Origin: Methylobacillus sp. MM3
GTDB taxonomy: Bacteria > Pseudomonadota > Gammaproteobacteria > Burkholderiales > Methylophilaceae
NCBI RefSeq assembly: GCF_001645185.1
Contig: NZ_LXTQ01000058.1
Span: forward strand, 1 to 64,000
Direction of reading: 5' to 3'
DNA: 64,000 nt
A program made the translations under genes and the position numbers. Below, piece after piece: positions 47,044 to 56,358 of this stretch (its first letter is position 1; every line of letters starts with the position of its first letter). The notes under the pieces are model-generated. The model saw only the letters and a program-made list of their open reading frames with translations, ran no database searches and had not been told where the DNA came from.

Positions 47044-47466
47044 ATGAATTTTCAGCGCGGCAGAAAGCACGAGGAACTGGAGATGAATCTGGTTCCGTTG
47101 ATCGACGTGCTGCTCGTCATCATCATTTTTCTGGTGGTGAGTGCCACCTTCTCGCGTATCAACGAGTTGCAGATCAACCTGCCCACGGCTGAAGCCGCGA
47201 CACCGGAAGAAAAACCGGCCATGATTTCCGTGGGCGTCGATGCCGCCGGACGCTATACCGTTAACGATGTCGAGCTGGCCGATCGTTCCGTTGAGGCCAT
47301 TGCCGTGGCGCTACGCAAGGCGGCAGGCACGGGCAAGGAGCCGACCATCGTCATCAATGCCGATGCGACAAGTACACATCAGTCCGTGGTGAACGTGATG
47401 GAAGCTTCGCGCCAGGCAGGCTACACCCACATTACTTTCGCCACGCAGGTCAAATCCGGTTCCTGA
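47044..47466 (+). CDS. exbD: ExbD/TolR-family protein
   Basis: A 140-residue protein with one N-terminal transmembrane helix, MNLVPLIDVLLVIIIFLVVSATF, including the functional Asp in PLIDV, then a periplasmic domain (QINLPTAEAATPEEKPAMISVGVDAAGRYTVND, TSTHQSVVNVMEASRQAGYTHITFATQ) of the ExbD/TolR type. It pairs with the upstream ExbB to form the proton-driven complex. It directly follows exbB (stop at 47043, ATG at 47044), and msbA follows 35 bp later. Confidence 0.94.
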   Translation: MNFQRGRKHEELEMNLVPLIDVLLVIIIFLVVSATFSRINELQINLPTAEAATPEEKPAMISVGVDAAGRYTVNDVELADRSVEAIAVALRKAAGTGKEPTIVINADATSTHQSVVNVMEASRQAGYTHITFATQVKSGS

Positions 47467-47501
47467 CCGGATTTTGGCCTTTCATCTCCTACAGGGACAG
47501 C

Positions 47502-49256
47502 ATGTCGAAATCCACGCCTAAAAAGGCGATACCCCCCATTTCCGCCAATGCCACCGCGATTTATAAGCGCCTTTTCAAATATGCATGGCGCTACAAGACG
47601 GTGTTCGGTGTCAGTGTTCTCGCATTGGTGGTGCTTTCGGCCACCAATACCGGCTTTCTAGCCGCCATCAAGCAGGTCACGGACGAGGGATTCGTCAACA
47701 AGGATCAAAGCAATCTGACCTGGCTGCCTCTGATTCTGTTCGGCATGCTTGCCATTCGTGCGATTGCGGGCTTTATCTCGACGCTTTCCATGCGCTGGGT
47801 CGCGCGACGTGTCGTGGAAAATCTGCGGCTGGATGCGTTCAAGAGCCTAATGGCATTGCCTATCTCTTATTACGATGCGAATTCCGCCGGCGTCATCACT
47901 TCCAAACTGACCTACGATACGGAAGGGGTCGCCAAGGCATCGACCAATGTCATCATCAGTGCGGTACGCGATACCCTGACCATCATCGGCATGATTGGGT
48001 ACATGCTCTATCTGGACTGGCGCCTCACGCTGATATTCGCCATTACGATTCCGTTCATGGCGGTCTATCTGAAAAAAATGACGCCGAAGATTCGTTCTGC
48101 GGGCAAGCAGGTTCAGGAAACGATGGGTGAAATCACGAAGGTGTCCGAAGAAGCGATTTCCGGGCAGCGCATGGTCAAGATCTTCGGCGGTGAAAATTAC
48201 GAGTGGCGACGGTTCGCGCAGGCGGTTGCCCATAATCGATCCATGCACTTGAAGTTCATTCGCCGAGGGTTGCTGAACAGCTTCGTCATCGAGTTATTAG
48301 CCGCGATCGCGCTGGGCCTCGTGGTTTTTTATGCAACCGGACGCTTTACCGCCGGTGAGTTTGCCGCTTTTCTCGGCGCGCTGCTGATGCTGATCGCGCC
48401 GATCAAGAGCCTGACCAGCATGAACGAAGATTTGCAGATGGGTATCGCGGCCGCGCATAGCATGTTCACCTTGATGGATTCGCACGGTGAGCTGGACGAG
48501 GGAACCCGGGAAATCGGCCGCGCCAAGGGCGAGATCGAGTTTCGCCATGTGAGCCTGCGTTATGAAAACGCGAAACGTAACGCCATCAATAATCTTAACG
48601 TTACCGTGAATACCGGCGAGAAAATCGCACTTGTAGGACGTTCCGGTGGCGGCAAGAGCACGCTGGTCAACTTGCTGCCTCGCTTTTATGAAGCACATGA
48701 AGGCAGCATCCTGCTGGATGGCATCGACGTGCGCTCCTTGACGTTGAAAAACCTGCGCCAGCAGTTCGCACTGGTGAGCCAGGACGTGATCCTGTTCAAC
48801 GATACGGTATTCAACAATATCGCTTATGGCGATTTGCGGAATACGCCCGAAGAGCAGGTGATTGAAGCCGCCAAGGCCGCTTACGCTTGGGAATTCATCC
48901 AGAATCTGCCTAACGGACTTTATAGCGAAATCGGCGATCGTGGCGTGCGACTGTCCGGCGGTCAGCGTCAGCGCCTGGCGATCGCGCGCGCGATCCTCAA
49001 GAATGCGCCTATCCTGCTGTTGGACGAAGCGACTTCGGCGCTCGATACCGAATCCGAACAACATGTTCAGCAGGCGCTGGACGGACTCATGCGCAATCGC
49101 ACTTCCATTGTGATTGCGCACCGGCTTTCCACCATCGAGAACGCTGACCGTATTCTGGTGATGGAGCAGGGAGAGATCGTCGAGAGCGGCACGCACGACG
49201 AACTGCTGGCTGCGAACGGGCACTACACCAAGCTTTATCGCAAGCAGTTCCACTAG
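47502..49256 (+). CDS. msbA: lipid A export ABC transporter MsbA
   Basis: A 584-residue half transporter with six helices in the first about 330 residues (KYAWRYKTVFGVSVLALVVLSATNTGFLAAIKQVTDEGFV and others). The ATPase domain has LVGRSGGGKSTLVNLLPRFYEAHEGSILLDGIDV (Walker A), VSQDVILFNDTVFNNIAYG (Q-loop), RLSGGQRQRLAIARAILKNAPILLLDEATSALDTESE and the H-loop in IAHRLSTIE. It flips core-lipid A across the inner membrane. Its place before lpxK and kdsB fits LPS synthesis. Confidence 0.96.
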   Translation: MSKSTPKKAIPPISANATAIYKRLFKYAWRYKTVFGVSVLALVVLSATNTGFLAAIKQVTDEGFVNKDQSNLTWLPLILFGMLAIRAIAGFISTLSMRWVARRVVENLRLDAFKSLMALPISYYDANSAGVITSKLTYDTEGVAKASTNVIISAVRDTLTIIGMIGYMLYLDWRLTLIFAITIPFMAVYLKKMTPKIRSAGKQVQETMGEITKVSEEAISGQRMVKIFGGENYEWRRFAQAVAHNRSMHLKFIRRGLLNSFVIELLAAIALGLVVFYATGRFTAGEFAAFLGALLMLIAPIKSLTSMNEDLQMGIAAAHSMFTLMDSHGELDEGTREIGRAKGEIEFRHVSLRYENAKRNAINNLNVTVNTGEKIALVGRSGGGKSTLVNLLPRFYEAHEGSILLDGIDVRSLTLKNLRQQFALVSQDVILFNDTVFNNIAYGDLRNTPEEQVIEAAKAAYAWEFIQNLPNGLYSEIGDRGVRLSGGQRQRLAIARAILKNAPILLLDEATSALDTESEQHVQQALDGLMRNRTSIVIAHRLSTIENADRILVMEQGEIVESGTHDELLAANGHYTKLYRKQFH

Positions 49257-49266
49257 GCCGGCCGCC

Positions 49267-50244
49267 ATGTCCGAGTGGCTGCAGCGACAGTGGTACAAAT
49301 CAGGCGTCTGGCAATTCGTGCTGATGCCGCTGTCGTGGCTGTTCCTGCTGCTTTCCTCGCTGCGCCGGCTTGCGTACCGGCTGGGCATTTTCAAAACCAT
49401 ACGTTTGCCTGTTCCCGTGATCGTCGTCGGCAATATCACTGTCGGCGGTACGGGCAAGACGCCTCTTGTCATCTGGCTGGCCGAGCAACTTGCGCAAGCA
49501 GGTTATAAGCCCGGCATCATCAGTCGTGGGTATGGCGGAAAGAACGATCTTCCCATGGCGGTGACGGACAACTCCGATCCAGCAATCGCCGGGGATGAAC
49601 CCGTCATGATCGCCGGACGTACCATCGCCCCCGTCTGGGTCGGACGAGACCGTGCGGCGACCGGCATGGCGTTGCTGAATGCACATCCCGCATGCGACCT
49701 GATCATCAGCGACGATGGCTTGCAGCATTATCGCCTGACGCGCGATGCGGAAATTGTCGTGATCGACGGGCAACGTCATTTTGGAAACGGCCGCTTGCTT
49801 CCGGCGGGCCCTTTGCGCGAGCCAGCTCGGCGACTTGCCAGCGTCGATGCGGTAGTCAGCAACGGCATGGCATCGGACGAGGGGGTCATTGAAATGCAAT
49901 TGCAGCCCGCGGGGTTTCGCAATCTCAAGGATGCCATGATGTCCGCGTCAGCCTCGGAATTTACCGGGAAGCGCTTGTTGGCGATTGCCGGAATCGGCAA
50001 TCCCGGCCGTTTTTTCGCGCAATTGAAAACCATGGGACTTCAGTTCGCGGAAAAGCCATTCCCGGATCATCACGCCTACACGCCTGAGGATTTGCCAACC
50101 GGCGCCGCGGACGCGATACTGATGACCGAAAAAGACGCGGTCAAATGCCGCGCCTTCGCCCGGCCGGACTGGTGGTATCTGGCGGTTGATGCAAAGCTGG
50201 ATCGTGCGCTTGTCGAACGCGTATTGAAAAAATTGAGGAAATGA
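49267..50244 (+). CDS. lpxK: tetraacyldisaccharide 4'-kinase LpxK
   Basis: A 325-residue membrane-associated kinase that phosphorylates the disaccharide 1-phosphate to lipid IVA. An N-terminal hydrophobic segment ([23 protein letters not shown]) anchors it. [29 protein letters not shown] is the P-loop; [23 protein letters not shown]-type [14 protein letters not shown] and [13 protein letters not shown] are family blocks. It is followed at once by the Trm112-family gene. Confidence 0.95.
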   Translation: MSEWLQRQWYKSGVWQFVLMPLSWLFLLLSSLRRLAYRLGIFKTIRLPVPVIVVGNITVGGTGKTPLVIWLAEQLAQAGYKPGIISRGYGGKNDLPMAVTDNSDPAIAGDEPVMIAGRTIAPVWVGRDRAATGMALLNAHPACDLIISDDGLQHYRLTRDAEIVVIDGQRHFGNGRLLPAGPLREPARRLASVDAVVSNGMASDEGVIEMQLQPAGFRNLKDAMMSASASEFTGKRLLAIAGIGNPGRFFAQLKTMGLQFAEKPFPDHHAYTPEDLPTGAADAILMTEKDAVKCRAFARPDWWYLAVDAKLDRALVERVLKKLRK

Positions 50245-50245
50245 T

Positions 50246-50425
50246 ATGGATGCAAAATTACTTGAAATCCTGGTTTGCCCCGTCTGCAAAGGGCCTCTGG
50301 TTTACAAAAAGACTGTGGGTGAGCTGATCTGCAAGCCATGCCGCCTGGCTTATCCCATCAAGGACGGCATTCCCGTGATGCTTGAGGACGAGGCGCGGGC
50401 GATGCCGGCGGAAGAAGAGGTCTGA
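50246..50425 (+). CDS. ycaR: Trm112/YcaR-family zinc-ribbon protein
   Basis: A 59-residue protein read by hand: [20 protein letters not shown], then [21 protein letters not shown], ending in EEEV. Two CxxC pairs (CPVC and CKPC) form the zinc-ribbon-like site; DGIPVML is the family end motif. The ATG comes right after the lpxK stop, with GAGGAA upstream. Family members are small partner proteins of methyltransferases in eukaryotes; the bacterial role is unclear. The lpxK-ycaR-kdsB order is conserved in proteobacteria. Confidence 0.94.
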   Translation: MDAKLLEILVCPVCKGPLVYKKTVGELICKPCRLAYPIKDGIPVMLEDEARAMPAEEEV

Positions 50426-50427
50426 TC

Positions 50428-51201
50428 TTGAGTTTCAAGGTTGTGATTCCCGCACGCCATGCGAGCACCCGCTTGCCCGGCAAACCTTTGCTCGATATCG
50501 CTGGCAAGCCGATGGTGGTCCGGGTGGCGGAGCAGGCGCTCGCCAGCGGCGCGGAGGAAGTCGTGGTGGCAACCGACCATGTCGCCATCCTGGACGCCGT
50601 CACCGCACAGGGCTATCGCGCGGTCATGACGCGCGAGGATCATGTTTCCGGTACGGATCGCATTGCGGAAGTGGCCGGCATTCTGAGTTGGGCCGATAAC
50701 ACCATCGTGGTCAATGTACAGGGCGACGAACCCCTGATCGACCCGGTGCTGATCCGGGAAGTGGCGCGCAACCTCGCGGAGCATCCGGAGGCAGCCATCG
50801 CGACGGCTTGCCATCCCATCCACGACCGCGAATCCATGTTCAATCCCAATGTGGTCAAGGTCGTCATGGACCAGGCCGGCTATGCGATGTATTTCAGCCG
50901 CGCCCCGATTCCCTATGCGCGCGACGCATTTTCCGATGGGCGCCGGGAAGGTGCGCTGCCAGCTGCGATGCACGCTTACCGGCACATCGGCATCTACGCT
51001 TACAAGGCCAGCTTTTTGCACGCCTATGCCCAACTGGCCGTTTCTCCGGTCGAGCAACTGGAGTCGCTGGAGCAGTTGCGCGCAATGTGGCACGGCTATC
51101 GCATCAGCGTCGCGGTAACGGCGCATGCCCCGGCCACGGGCGTCGATACCGAGGAAGATCTGGCGCGCGTGCGCGCTTTGCTGGCATCCGCCGCAGTTTA
51201 G
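50428..51201 (+). CDS. kdsB: 3-deoxy-manno-octulosonate cytidylyltransferase
   Basis: A 257-residue enzyme that activates Kdo to CMP-Kdo for [38 protein letters not shown] is the nucleotide-binding Arg-rich start; [42 protein letters not shown] and [12 protein letters not shown] follow. The start is TTG at 50428, two bases after the ycaR stop, with an AGAGG motif in the ycaR 3' end; no ATG fits. A small hairpin (GAGCC/GGCTC at 51201-51215) ends the gene. Confidence 0.95.
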   Translation: MSFKVVIPARHASTRLPGKPLLDIAGKPMVVRVAEQALASGAEEVVVATDHVAILDAVTAQGYRAVMTREDHVSGTDRIAEVAGILSWADNTIVVNVQGDEPLIDPVLIREVARNLAEHPEAAIATACHPIHDRESMFNPNVVKVVMDQAGYAMYFSRAPIPYARDAFSDGRREGALPAAMHAYRHIGIYAYKASFLHAYAQLAVSPVEQLESLEQLRAMWHGYRISVAVTAHAPATGVDTEEDLARVRALLASAAV

Positions 51202-51224
51202 AGCCTGTTGGGCTCTTAATCGCG

Positions 51225-51755
51225 TCAGCGCCGGATAAACACGGTTTTTGCGGGATTGCCCTGAACGATGGCGTTGGCCGGGATGCAGCCCGAGACGACC
51301 GAGTTGGGCGTGACGATCACGCCATCGCCGATTTCGGCATTGTCCAGAATGACCGATCCGACGCCGATCCAGACGTTGTTGCCGATCCGGATGGGGCCTT
51401 TTGATTCCGTCCCCTGTTCGCGAAACGTCATATCCAGCCGTTCGTAGCGATAGTTCACACCGATGATGGAAACGTTGGGGCTGATGAGACAGTCATCCCC
51501 GATCTCGATGCCGGGCCGGTGGCCGCCGATGAAGCAGCCGACGCCGATGTCGGTGCGCGCGCCGATGCTGACCGGACCTTCGCTGGCCTTGATCTTGGCA
51601 AACGAACTCACGGTACTTTTACTGCCGATCCGGAGTAGCGGACTGATCTCGACTTCGGCACGCGGGCTGATGAATGCCCGACAGCCTAACAGGTAATACA
51701 GCGTGATCAGCGAGTGCGGAACGAAGAAACGACGTATGCCGGTACTGATTTTCAT
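51225..51755 (-). CDS. hexapeptide-repeat acyltransferase
   Basis: A 176-residue left-handed beta-helix protein: SPRAEVEISPLLRIGSKSTVSSFAKIKASEGPVSIGARTDIGVGCFIGG, then IGDDCLISPNVSIIGVNYRYE, PIRIGNNVWIGVGSVILDNAEIGDGVIVTPNSVVSGCIPANAIVQGNPAKTVFIRR. The hexads (I/V-G-x-x-x-x) and WIGxGSVIL place it with sugar O-acetyltransferases and other xenobiotic-type acyltransferases. An ACP is the next gene upstream, so an ACP-bound acyl donor is plausible. It is the last gene of the minus-strand glycan operon; the catalytic His (in NVSIIGVNYRY region) cannot be fixed by eye. Confidence 0.85.
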   Translation of the reverse strand: MKISTGIRRFFVPHSLITLYYLLGCRAFISPRAEVEISPLLRIGSKSTVSSFAKIKASEGPVSIGARTDIGVGCFIGGHRPGIEIGDDCLISPNVSIIGVNYRYERLDMTFREQGTESKGPIRIGNNVWIGVGSVILDNAEIGDGVIVTPNSVVSGCIPANAIVQGNPAKTVFIRR

Positions 51756-51766
51756 GGCGGCTCACC

Positions 51767-52003
51767 TTAATGCGTGCCTGATATATTGAGGTAGCGCGTG
51801 ATGGCCGGAATGGAAGTGAGTTCGGCGATTTCGCGCATGGTCGGCTTGACGCCGAACTCCTCTTCCAGAGCCGTTACCAGCCGAAGCTGGGCCAGCGAAT
51901 CCCATTCCGCGATATCGGCCTGATGCGATTCTGCATCTATCCTGTTCGCATCGACCTCCAGCACGTCGCTGACGATAAGCCGTATTTTTTCTGTCATTTC
52001 CAT
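51767..52003 (-). CDS. acyl carrier protein
   Basis: A 78-residue four-helix carrier: MTEKIRLIVSDVLEVDANRIDAESHQADIAEWDSLAQLRLVTALEEEFGVKPTMREIAELTSIPAITRYL. Ser36 of the EWDSLAQ motif is the phosphopantetheine attachment site. It overlaps the fkbH stop by 10 bp. Clusters with FkbH and a dedicated ACP are known to make glyceryl- or hydroxyacyl-ACP used in natural product or polysaccharide decoration. No adenylation enzyme is encoded nearby, which fits the FkbH route that loads a glycolytic bisphosphate directly. Confidence 0.9.
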   Translation of the reverse strand: MEMTEKIRLIVSDVLEVDANRIDAESHQADIAEWDSLAQLRLVTALEEEFGVKPTMREIAELTSIPAITRYLNISGTH

Positions 52004-53850
52004 AATGATGCTCCTTTTGTTTTTATCCAGTCACAGGGTTTGATGACTAAATCCTTTTTGTGCAGCACGTAGGGCAGGCCGGGGTAATGGGCGGATGGCC
52101 GGAAGCCTTGATCGGCAAAGTAACCCGCCGCCGGTTTGTTCTTTTCCGTTGGAATGAATTCGGCGCTCAGGATGGATAGATGCGCCTGTGTGCCGAACTG
52201 CTGCTTGATGAAATTCATGATGGCCGTTTCCACGCCCCGGCCCATGGCGCGGCAACTCATCAGCAGGCTGTCGATGTGCAGCCTGGCGCCATTTTCGATG
52301 AGGATGAAGGCGGCAATGATGCCAAGGTCGCCGAAGCGATCGCGCAGTGCGGCCATGCCGAGACGATGATCGGGCGATTCCAGCATCGCTTCCAGTTCGC
52401 CCAGCGTGTAGCGTCGGGTGGTCACATTGAACTGGTTGGTCTTGGCAAACATCTGATGCACGCGCGGCAAGTGCCCAGCTTCGACCGGGCCGATTTCCAC
52501 CTCCATCTGCAATTGCGCCAGATAGTCATCCATGCTGTCATGCCCGGCAGAAAAGCGCATGCGCTCGGCCTCCTGCCGATATTGCCGGGCCTTGCCGGCA
52601 TCGTCGGCCAGTACGACTGCTTTCTCGAAACAGGTCAGATTATCCAGTGCAGCAACAAACGCTGCCGGATCGGGCGGTAGCAGCAGGCATTCCACCATTG
52701 GCAGTTTTTGCCGGATAAGCGCGATCTCCGCCGGGTTGTCGTCGATGAATGCGATTGCATCGATGCCGATGTTGAGGTCGGCGGCGATCTGCGCCAGGCC
52801 TTGGTGCTTGGGATTCCAGCCGATGGCGCGAGCCGAGAAATCGTCCGGCTTGAGCGGCATTTCCGTGCGTAGCCGGAAGGCCTCTTCGACGTCGGCCGGA
52901 TTATTCTTGCTGCACAGCGCAAGCAGAATGCCCCGATCCTTCAATGTGCGGATCCGTTGCTGGAAAGCCAGAAATGCTTCGCTTTCGGCATCGCCGTGGC
53001 CGATCCGAATGCCCAGTGCGCCATCCTCGCCGACGATGCCGCCCCATAGCGTGTTATCGAGATCCAGCGCCAGGCATTTTCTGGCGGATCCTTTCGCGGC
53101 AATTCCGTGGCGCACGATTTCCTGGCCGAGGCCCGCCATCAGCGCTTCCGTCCATTCCATCCTGGACAGATGAAGCAGACGCGTGTCGAACGCCTGGCGG
53201 TAGCCGATGCGCGCGGCGACGCGGTTGACGTCCAGAATCTGCACGCGGCTGCAGGCCCGCATCCGGCGCATCAGTCCGAGATTCAATTCCAGATGGAATT
53301 CCATCTCGCCATAAGTCTCTGCGCTATCTGCGACGCCGAGCGCCGGTGTAGCGGGCAATGGAAAATTTCCGACCAGCAAGATGGCTGGCGTGGCGGCAAG
53401 CGCTTGCTTGACCCACGATTCCACTTCGCCCAGCACGTCGTCCCGCAAGACCTGGCGCTCTTCCGGCGATAGTGTTGTCATTTGCGCCGTTGCATCCGGC
53501 CGCAGCAGCCTGAGCGAAAGCACGAGCACCACGATTTCCGGCCGGAAATCCGCGAATTCCTGGCTGTGCAGTTCCTGGAAATATTGTCCAAAATGTCCGA
53601 TGTGCGCCTTTGCCAGCCAGCCCTCGCGCGCACCGTGCACGGCAACAAACGGCGGCAGGAAATCGAGCGTGATGTTGCCGAGATAGGCAATACGCAACTC
53701 GGATCCGATCTCGATGGCTTTCAGCTGGCGATGAAAAGTCCGGTAATCGGCACTGCCGAGCGCAGTCAGGTCCGTCTCCATCAGCCGGTTGCGCAACTCA
53801 GCCAGCTCGTCTGTAGGCGCGGGTGTATCGAATTGCGGATTCGTACTCAT
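51994..53850 (-). CDS. FkbH-like HAD-family protein
   Basis: A 618-residue protein. A SGNH-like region fills the first about 240 residues, then the HAD domain has CLALDLDNTLWGGIVGEDG (Asp263-Leu-Asp265), KNNPADVEEAFRLR, GWNPKHQGLAQIAADLNIGIDAIAFIDDNPAEIALIRQKLP, and the end resembles a GNAT-type domain (SCRAMGRGVETAIMNFIKQQFG). FkbH proteins transfer the glyceryl group of 1,3-bisphosphoglycerate to an ACP with loss of phosphate. The neighbouring ACP and acyltransferase support this role. The substrate remains inferred. Confidence 0.88.
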   Translation of the reverse strand: MSTNPQFDTPAPTDELAELRNRLMETDLTALGSADYRTFHRQLKAIEIGSELRIAYLGNITLDFLPPFVAVHGAREGWLAKAHIGHFGQYFQELHSQEFADFRPEIVVLVLSLRLLRPDATAQMTTLSPEERQVLRDDVLGEVESWVKQALAATPAILLVGNFPLPATPALGVADSAETYGEMEFHLELNLGLMRRMRACSRVQILDVNRVAARIGYRQAFDTRLLHLSRMEWTEALMAGLGQEIVRHGIAAKGSARKCLALDLDNTLWGGIVGEDGALGIRIGHGDAESEAFLAFQQRIRTLKDRGILLALCSKNNPADVEEAFRLRTEMPLKPDDFSARAIGWNPKHQGLAQIAADLNIGIDAIAFIDDNPAEIALIRQKLPMVECLLLPPDPAAFVAALDNLTCFEKAVVLADDAGKARQYRQEAERMRFSAGHDSMDDYLAQLQMEVEIGPVEAGHLPRVHQMFAKTNQFNVTTRRYTLGELEAMLESPDHRLGMAALRDRFGDLGIIAAFILIENGARLHIDSLLMSCRAMGRGVETAIMNFIKQQFGTQAHLSILSAEFIPTEKNKPAAGYFADQGFRPSAHYPGLPYVLHKKDLVIKPCDWIKTKGASLWK

Positions 53851-55133
53851 TGCAGTTTCCTCCTGGCCAACAGAATCGCCGGCACGGTGCCGACCATGCT
53901 GCCCAGCGTCACGCCATACAGCAGGCCGATCAATCCCCAGCGCGCGCCGATGAAAGCACCGGCAATGCTGATGGCAAGGCCGATCCAGCCCAGCCGATTG
54001 AGTCGCGCGATGTCCCGGTCTGTGCCGCAGGCGGTGATAAGCGCGCGGGGAAAGGACTGCATGACCTTGCTGTAACCGTTGAAGCAGGCCGCCACCGTCA
54101 GGCCCAGGCCGATTTCATAACGTCCTCCGGTGAAAAACGGGGTGGCAACCGGTGCAAGCAGAACGATGCCGATGGTGGCGCCGGCCAAAAGCAGGCAAGT
54201 GGATAGCAGTTCGCGCTTGACCAGCCGTATCTTCTTTTGGCGGCTGGCGGCGGCGCGCAGTTTGGGTACCAGCGCAAACCCGGCACTTGCCGTCAGCAGC
54301 CGGAACGGGAATATCGCCACCGAGGCCAGTACGCTGAACAAGGCCAACGCGCCGATGCCGATGGTCGGTGGAATCACCAGCCTTTCGAATTGCAGGGTGA
54401 CCGTACCGATGGCAGCAATCCCGAGTAGCGAGGAGGCCTCGCCCCACGGAATGGCGGTGCGGTCAGCCGGCGCGATGCGATGCGCTTTTCCCAATACGAT
54501 CCAGCCTATCGCTGCGGCCAGCAGATTGCCCACGGCAAACAAGGTAAGCGGCAGCAATGGGCTTGTCATCGGAACCGCCATCGAAGCGATGCCGATCGCC
54601 AGCAATATCCAGCTGGCAGCCGTGGCGAGCAGCAACGCCGAGGCTTCGCGATGACGCGACCGGGCAAGCGAGACCAGCGCCGCGATCACGCCTCCGGCGG
54701 CAATTACAAGTGCCAGCGCGCCGCCGTCCATGACATGCAAGCCGCTGAACACGCTATAGCCGGCGCCTACGGCAATGCCGAGAACAATGCCGGATGCGCT
54801 GAGAAATGCCAGCAGGCGGGGGCCGGGGTCAATGGAGTGCCTGAGCATGGCCTGATCCACGCCGATGGGCGCCAGCAGGCCGAAAACGTTGAACAATGCG
54901 ATAGCCAGGGCCAGCTGGCCGTAAGCCTCTACCGGCATGGTGCGCGCCAGCAGCAGGTTGCCGACGGCAAACGCCAGGCCGGAAAGCGCGAACACGGCTG
55001 TCGTGCGCAAGGTGGGCTGTCGCAGCATGCGCTGGAGTGCACTCGGCTTGCCCGGCAGCAGGGCCAACAGCTTGCTGCGCGCAGGGTGAAGGGTTTGTAG
55101 TCGGGCGGTGTCTGTCATGGGCTTGTCGGGCAT
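53847..55133 (-). CDS. polysaccharide flippase (MATE/MOP family)
   Basis: A 428-residue protein with about 12 hydrophobic helices, no obvious catalytic motif and the layout of Wzx-type exporters: TTAVFALSGLAFAVGNLLLARTMPVEAYGQLALAIALFNVFGLLAPIGVDQAMLRHS is the usual N-terminal helix pair. It should flip lipid-linked oligosaccharide units across the inner membrane. It overlaps fkbH by 4 bp and lies 43 bp downstream of the GT4 gene on the same strand. Start at 55118 (MTDTARL) is an alternative. Confidence 0.85.
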   Translation of the reverse strand: MPDKPMTDTARLQTLHPARSKLLALLPGKPSALQRMLRQPTLRTTAVFALSGLAFAVGNLLLARTMPVEAYGQLALAIALFNVFGLLAPIGVDQAMLRHSIDPGPRLLAFLSASGIVLGIAVGAGYSVFSGLHVMDGGALALVIAAGGVIAALVSLARSRHREASALLLATAASWILLAIGIASMAVPMTSPLLPLTLFAVGNLLAAAIGWIVLGKAHRIAPADRTAIPWGEASSLLGIAAIGTVTLQFERLVIPPTIGIGALALFSVLASVAIFPFRLLTASAGFALVPKLRAAASRQKKIRLVKRELLSTCLLLAGATIGIVLLAPVATPFFTGGRYEIGLGLTVAACFNGYSKVMQSFPRALITACGTDRDIARLNRLGWIGLAISIAGAFIGARWGLIGLLYGVTLGSMVGTVPAILLARRKLQ

Positions 55134-55176
55134 GGAAGTTCGTTGTGCCTGTATTTTTCTGCGCGAGCGTTCCGGT

Positions 55177-56358
55177 TCAGGCGGCCAGCCGGCTGAGCGC
55201 GACAGCAGGGTGCAATACCTCGTAGGCGTTCTTGAGTCGTTGGTCGAAGGCTTGCTCGCAATACAGGGTGCCGGCGCGATGGGCGGCTGTCATGCCGAGT
55301 TCGGAACGGAGCTGTTGCGAAGCGAGCAATCGCAGCCAGCCTTCCGCCATGGCGTCGGGTCGGGGCGCGGTCAGCATGGCGCAGGTCGTATCCAGCACCT
55401 GGCGGTGACTGGCAATATCAGTGGCAAGAATGGCGCGACCGGCCAGCATGTAGGAATAGATTTTCATGGGCGTGTTGACGCCCTTGAGTCGCGGCGAGCA
55501 CAGGATGTCGGCCTGTTCCAGATAAGCCGGCAGCGCCCCCAGCGGACGTTGTCCCAGAAAGCGCACCCAATCTTCAAGTCCGGCGGCCTTGGTTTTGACG
55601 ACATAGTCTTGCACGCTGGCGTCGGTGCCGCCGATGACAAGCAGATTGCAACGTTGTGCAGGTTCCATTGCAGCCATCGCTTGCAGCAGCAGGCCGATGC
55701 CCTGATAGGGTTCGAGGTTGCCGACATACAATGCCATCGGTCCGGGTTGGGGGCAGTAGGAACGGAGGTTTTCGACCTCCAGAGTTTCCGCCGTATCGGG
55801 AGAGAAGGCCACGTCCGGTGTCAGGTGCACGCGTTCGGCATCCTGACAGCGGCGCGCGCGCTCGGCGATCAGCGGGCAGACGGCGAGAACGAGGTCGGAG
55901 CGCTGCATGGCCTGATGCTCGAACCAGCGCATGAACGGAAGCAGCGGCTCGATCTTCGGCCATTTTTCGGCGATCTGGTCCGCCATCAGCGAATCCATGT
56001 CGTACACCAGCTTGAAGCGCCAGAAAAGTCTTGCCAGCAAAGCGATGAAAACCGATTCCTCCACGGCGTGCACGACATCGTAATGGCCGCCGCGCAGCAT
56101 GCGGAAGGCGGCGAACATCAGCCATAGGTCGCATAGCAGTTTCCTGACGGAAAAACCGATGGGTATTTTTCTGACACCTGGCGGACGTCCGGCGCGAAAC
56201 AGGCGCATGCCGGGGATCGCGATGTCTTCGCCTTCGGGGTAGGTCAGGAGATCCACGCGATGGCCTGCGCGGCAAAGCGACGAAACCGCGAGGCGTACCG
56301 CAATCGGCGTGCCGCGCTCGGTGTAGAAAGGCTGTGGAGCGAGGAAAAGAATTTTCAT
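55177..56358 (-). CDS. GT4-type glycosyltransferase
   Basis: A 393-residue GT-B enzyme starting MKILFLAPQPFYTERGTPIAVRLAVSSLCRAGHRVDLLTYPEGEDI. Acceptor domain motif: YDVVHAVEESVFIALL. Donor domain: PMALYVGNLEPYQGIGLLLQAMAAM, LGQRPLGALPAYLEQADILCSPRLKGVNTPMKIYSYMLAGRAILATDIASHRQVL; the expected E-x7-E is reduced to PRLKGVNTPMKIYSYM with few acids. It adds a sugar to a lipid or nascent chain in the cytosol. It overlaps the histidine-motif protein by 4 bp; a longer frame to 56718 is out of context. Confidence 0.88.
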   Translation of the reverse strand: MKILFLAPQPFYTERGTPIAVRLAVSSLCRAGHRVDLLTYPEGEDIAIPGMRLFRAGRPPGVRKIPIGFSVRKLLCDLWLMFAAFRMLRGGHYDVVHAVEESVFIALLARLFWRFKLVYDMDSLMADQIAEKWPKIEPLLPFMRWFEHQAMQRSDLVLAVCPLIAERARRCQDAERVHLTPDVAFSPDTAETLEVENLRSYCPQPGPMALYVGNLEPYQGIGLLLQAMAAMEPAQRCNLLVIGGTDASVQDYVVKTKAAGLEDWVRFLGQRPLGALPAYLEQADILCSPRLKGVNTPMKIYSYMLAGRAILATDIASHRQVLDTTCAMLTAPRPDAMAEGWLRLLASQQLRSELGMTAAHRAGTLYCEQAFDQRLKNAYEVLHPAVALSRLAA

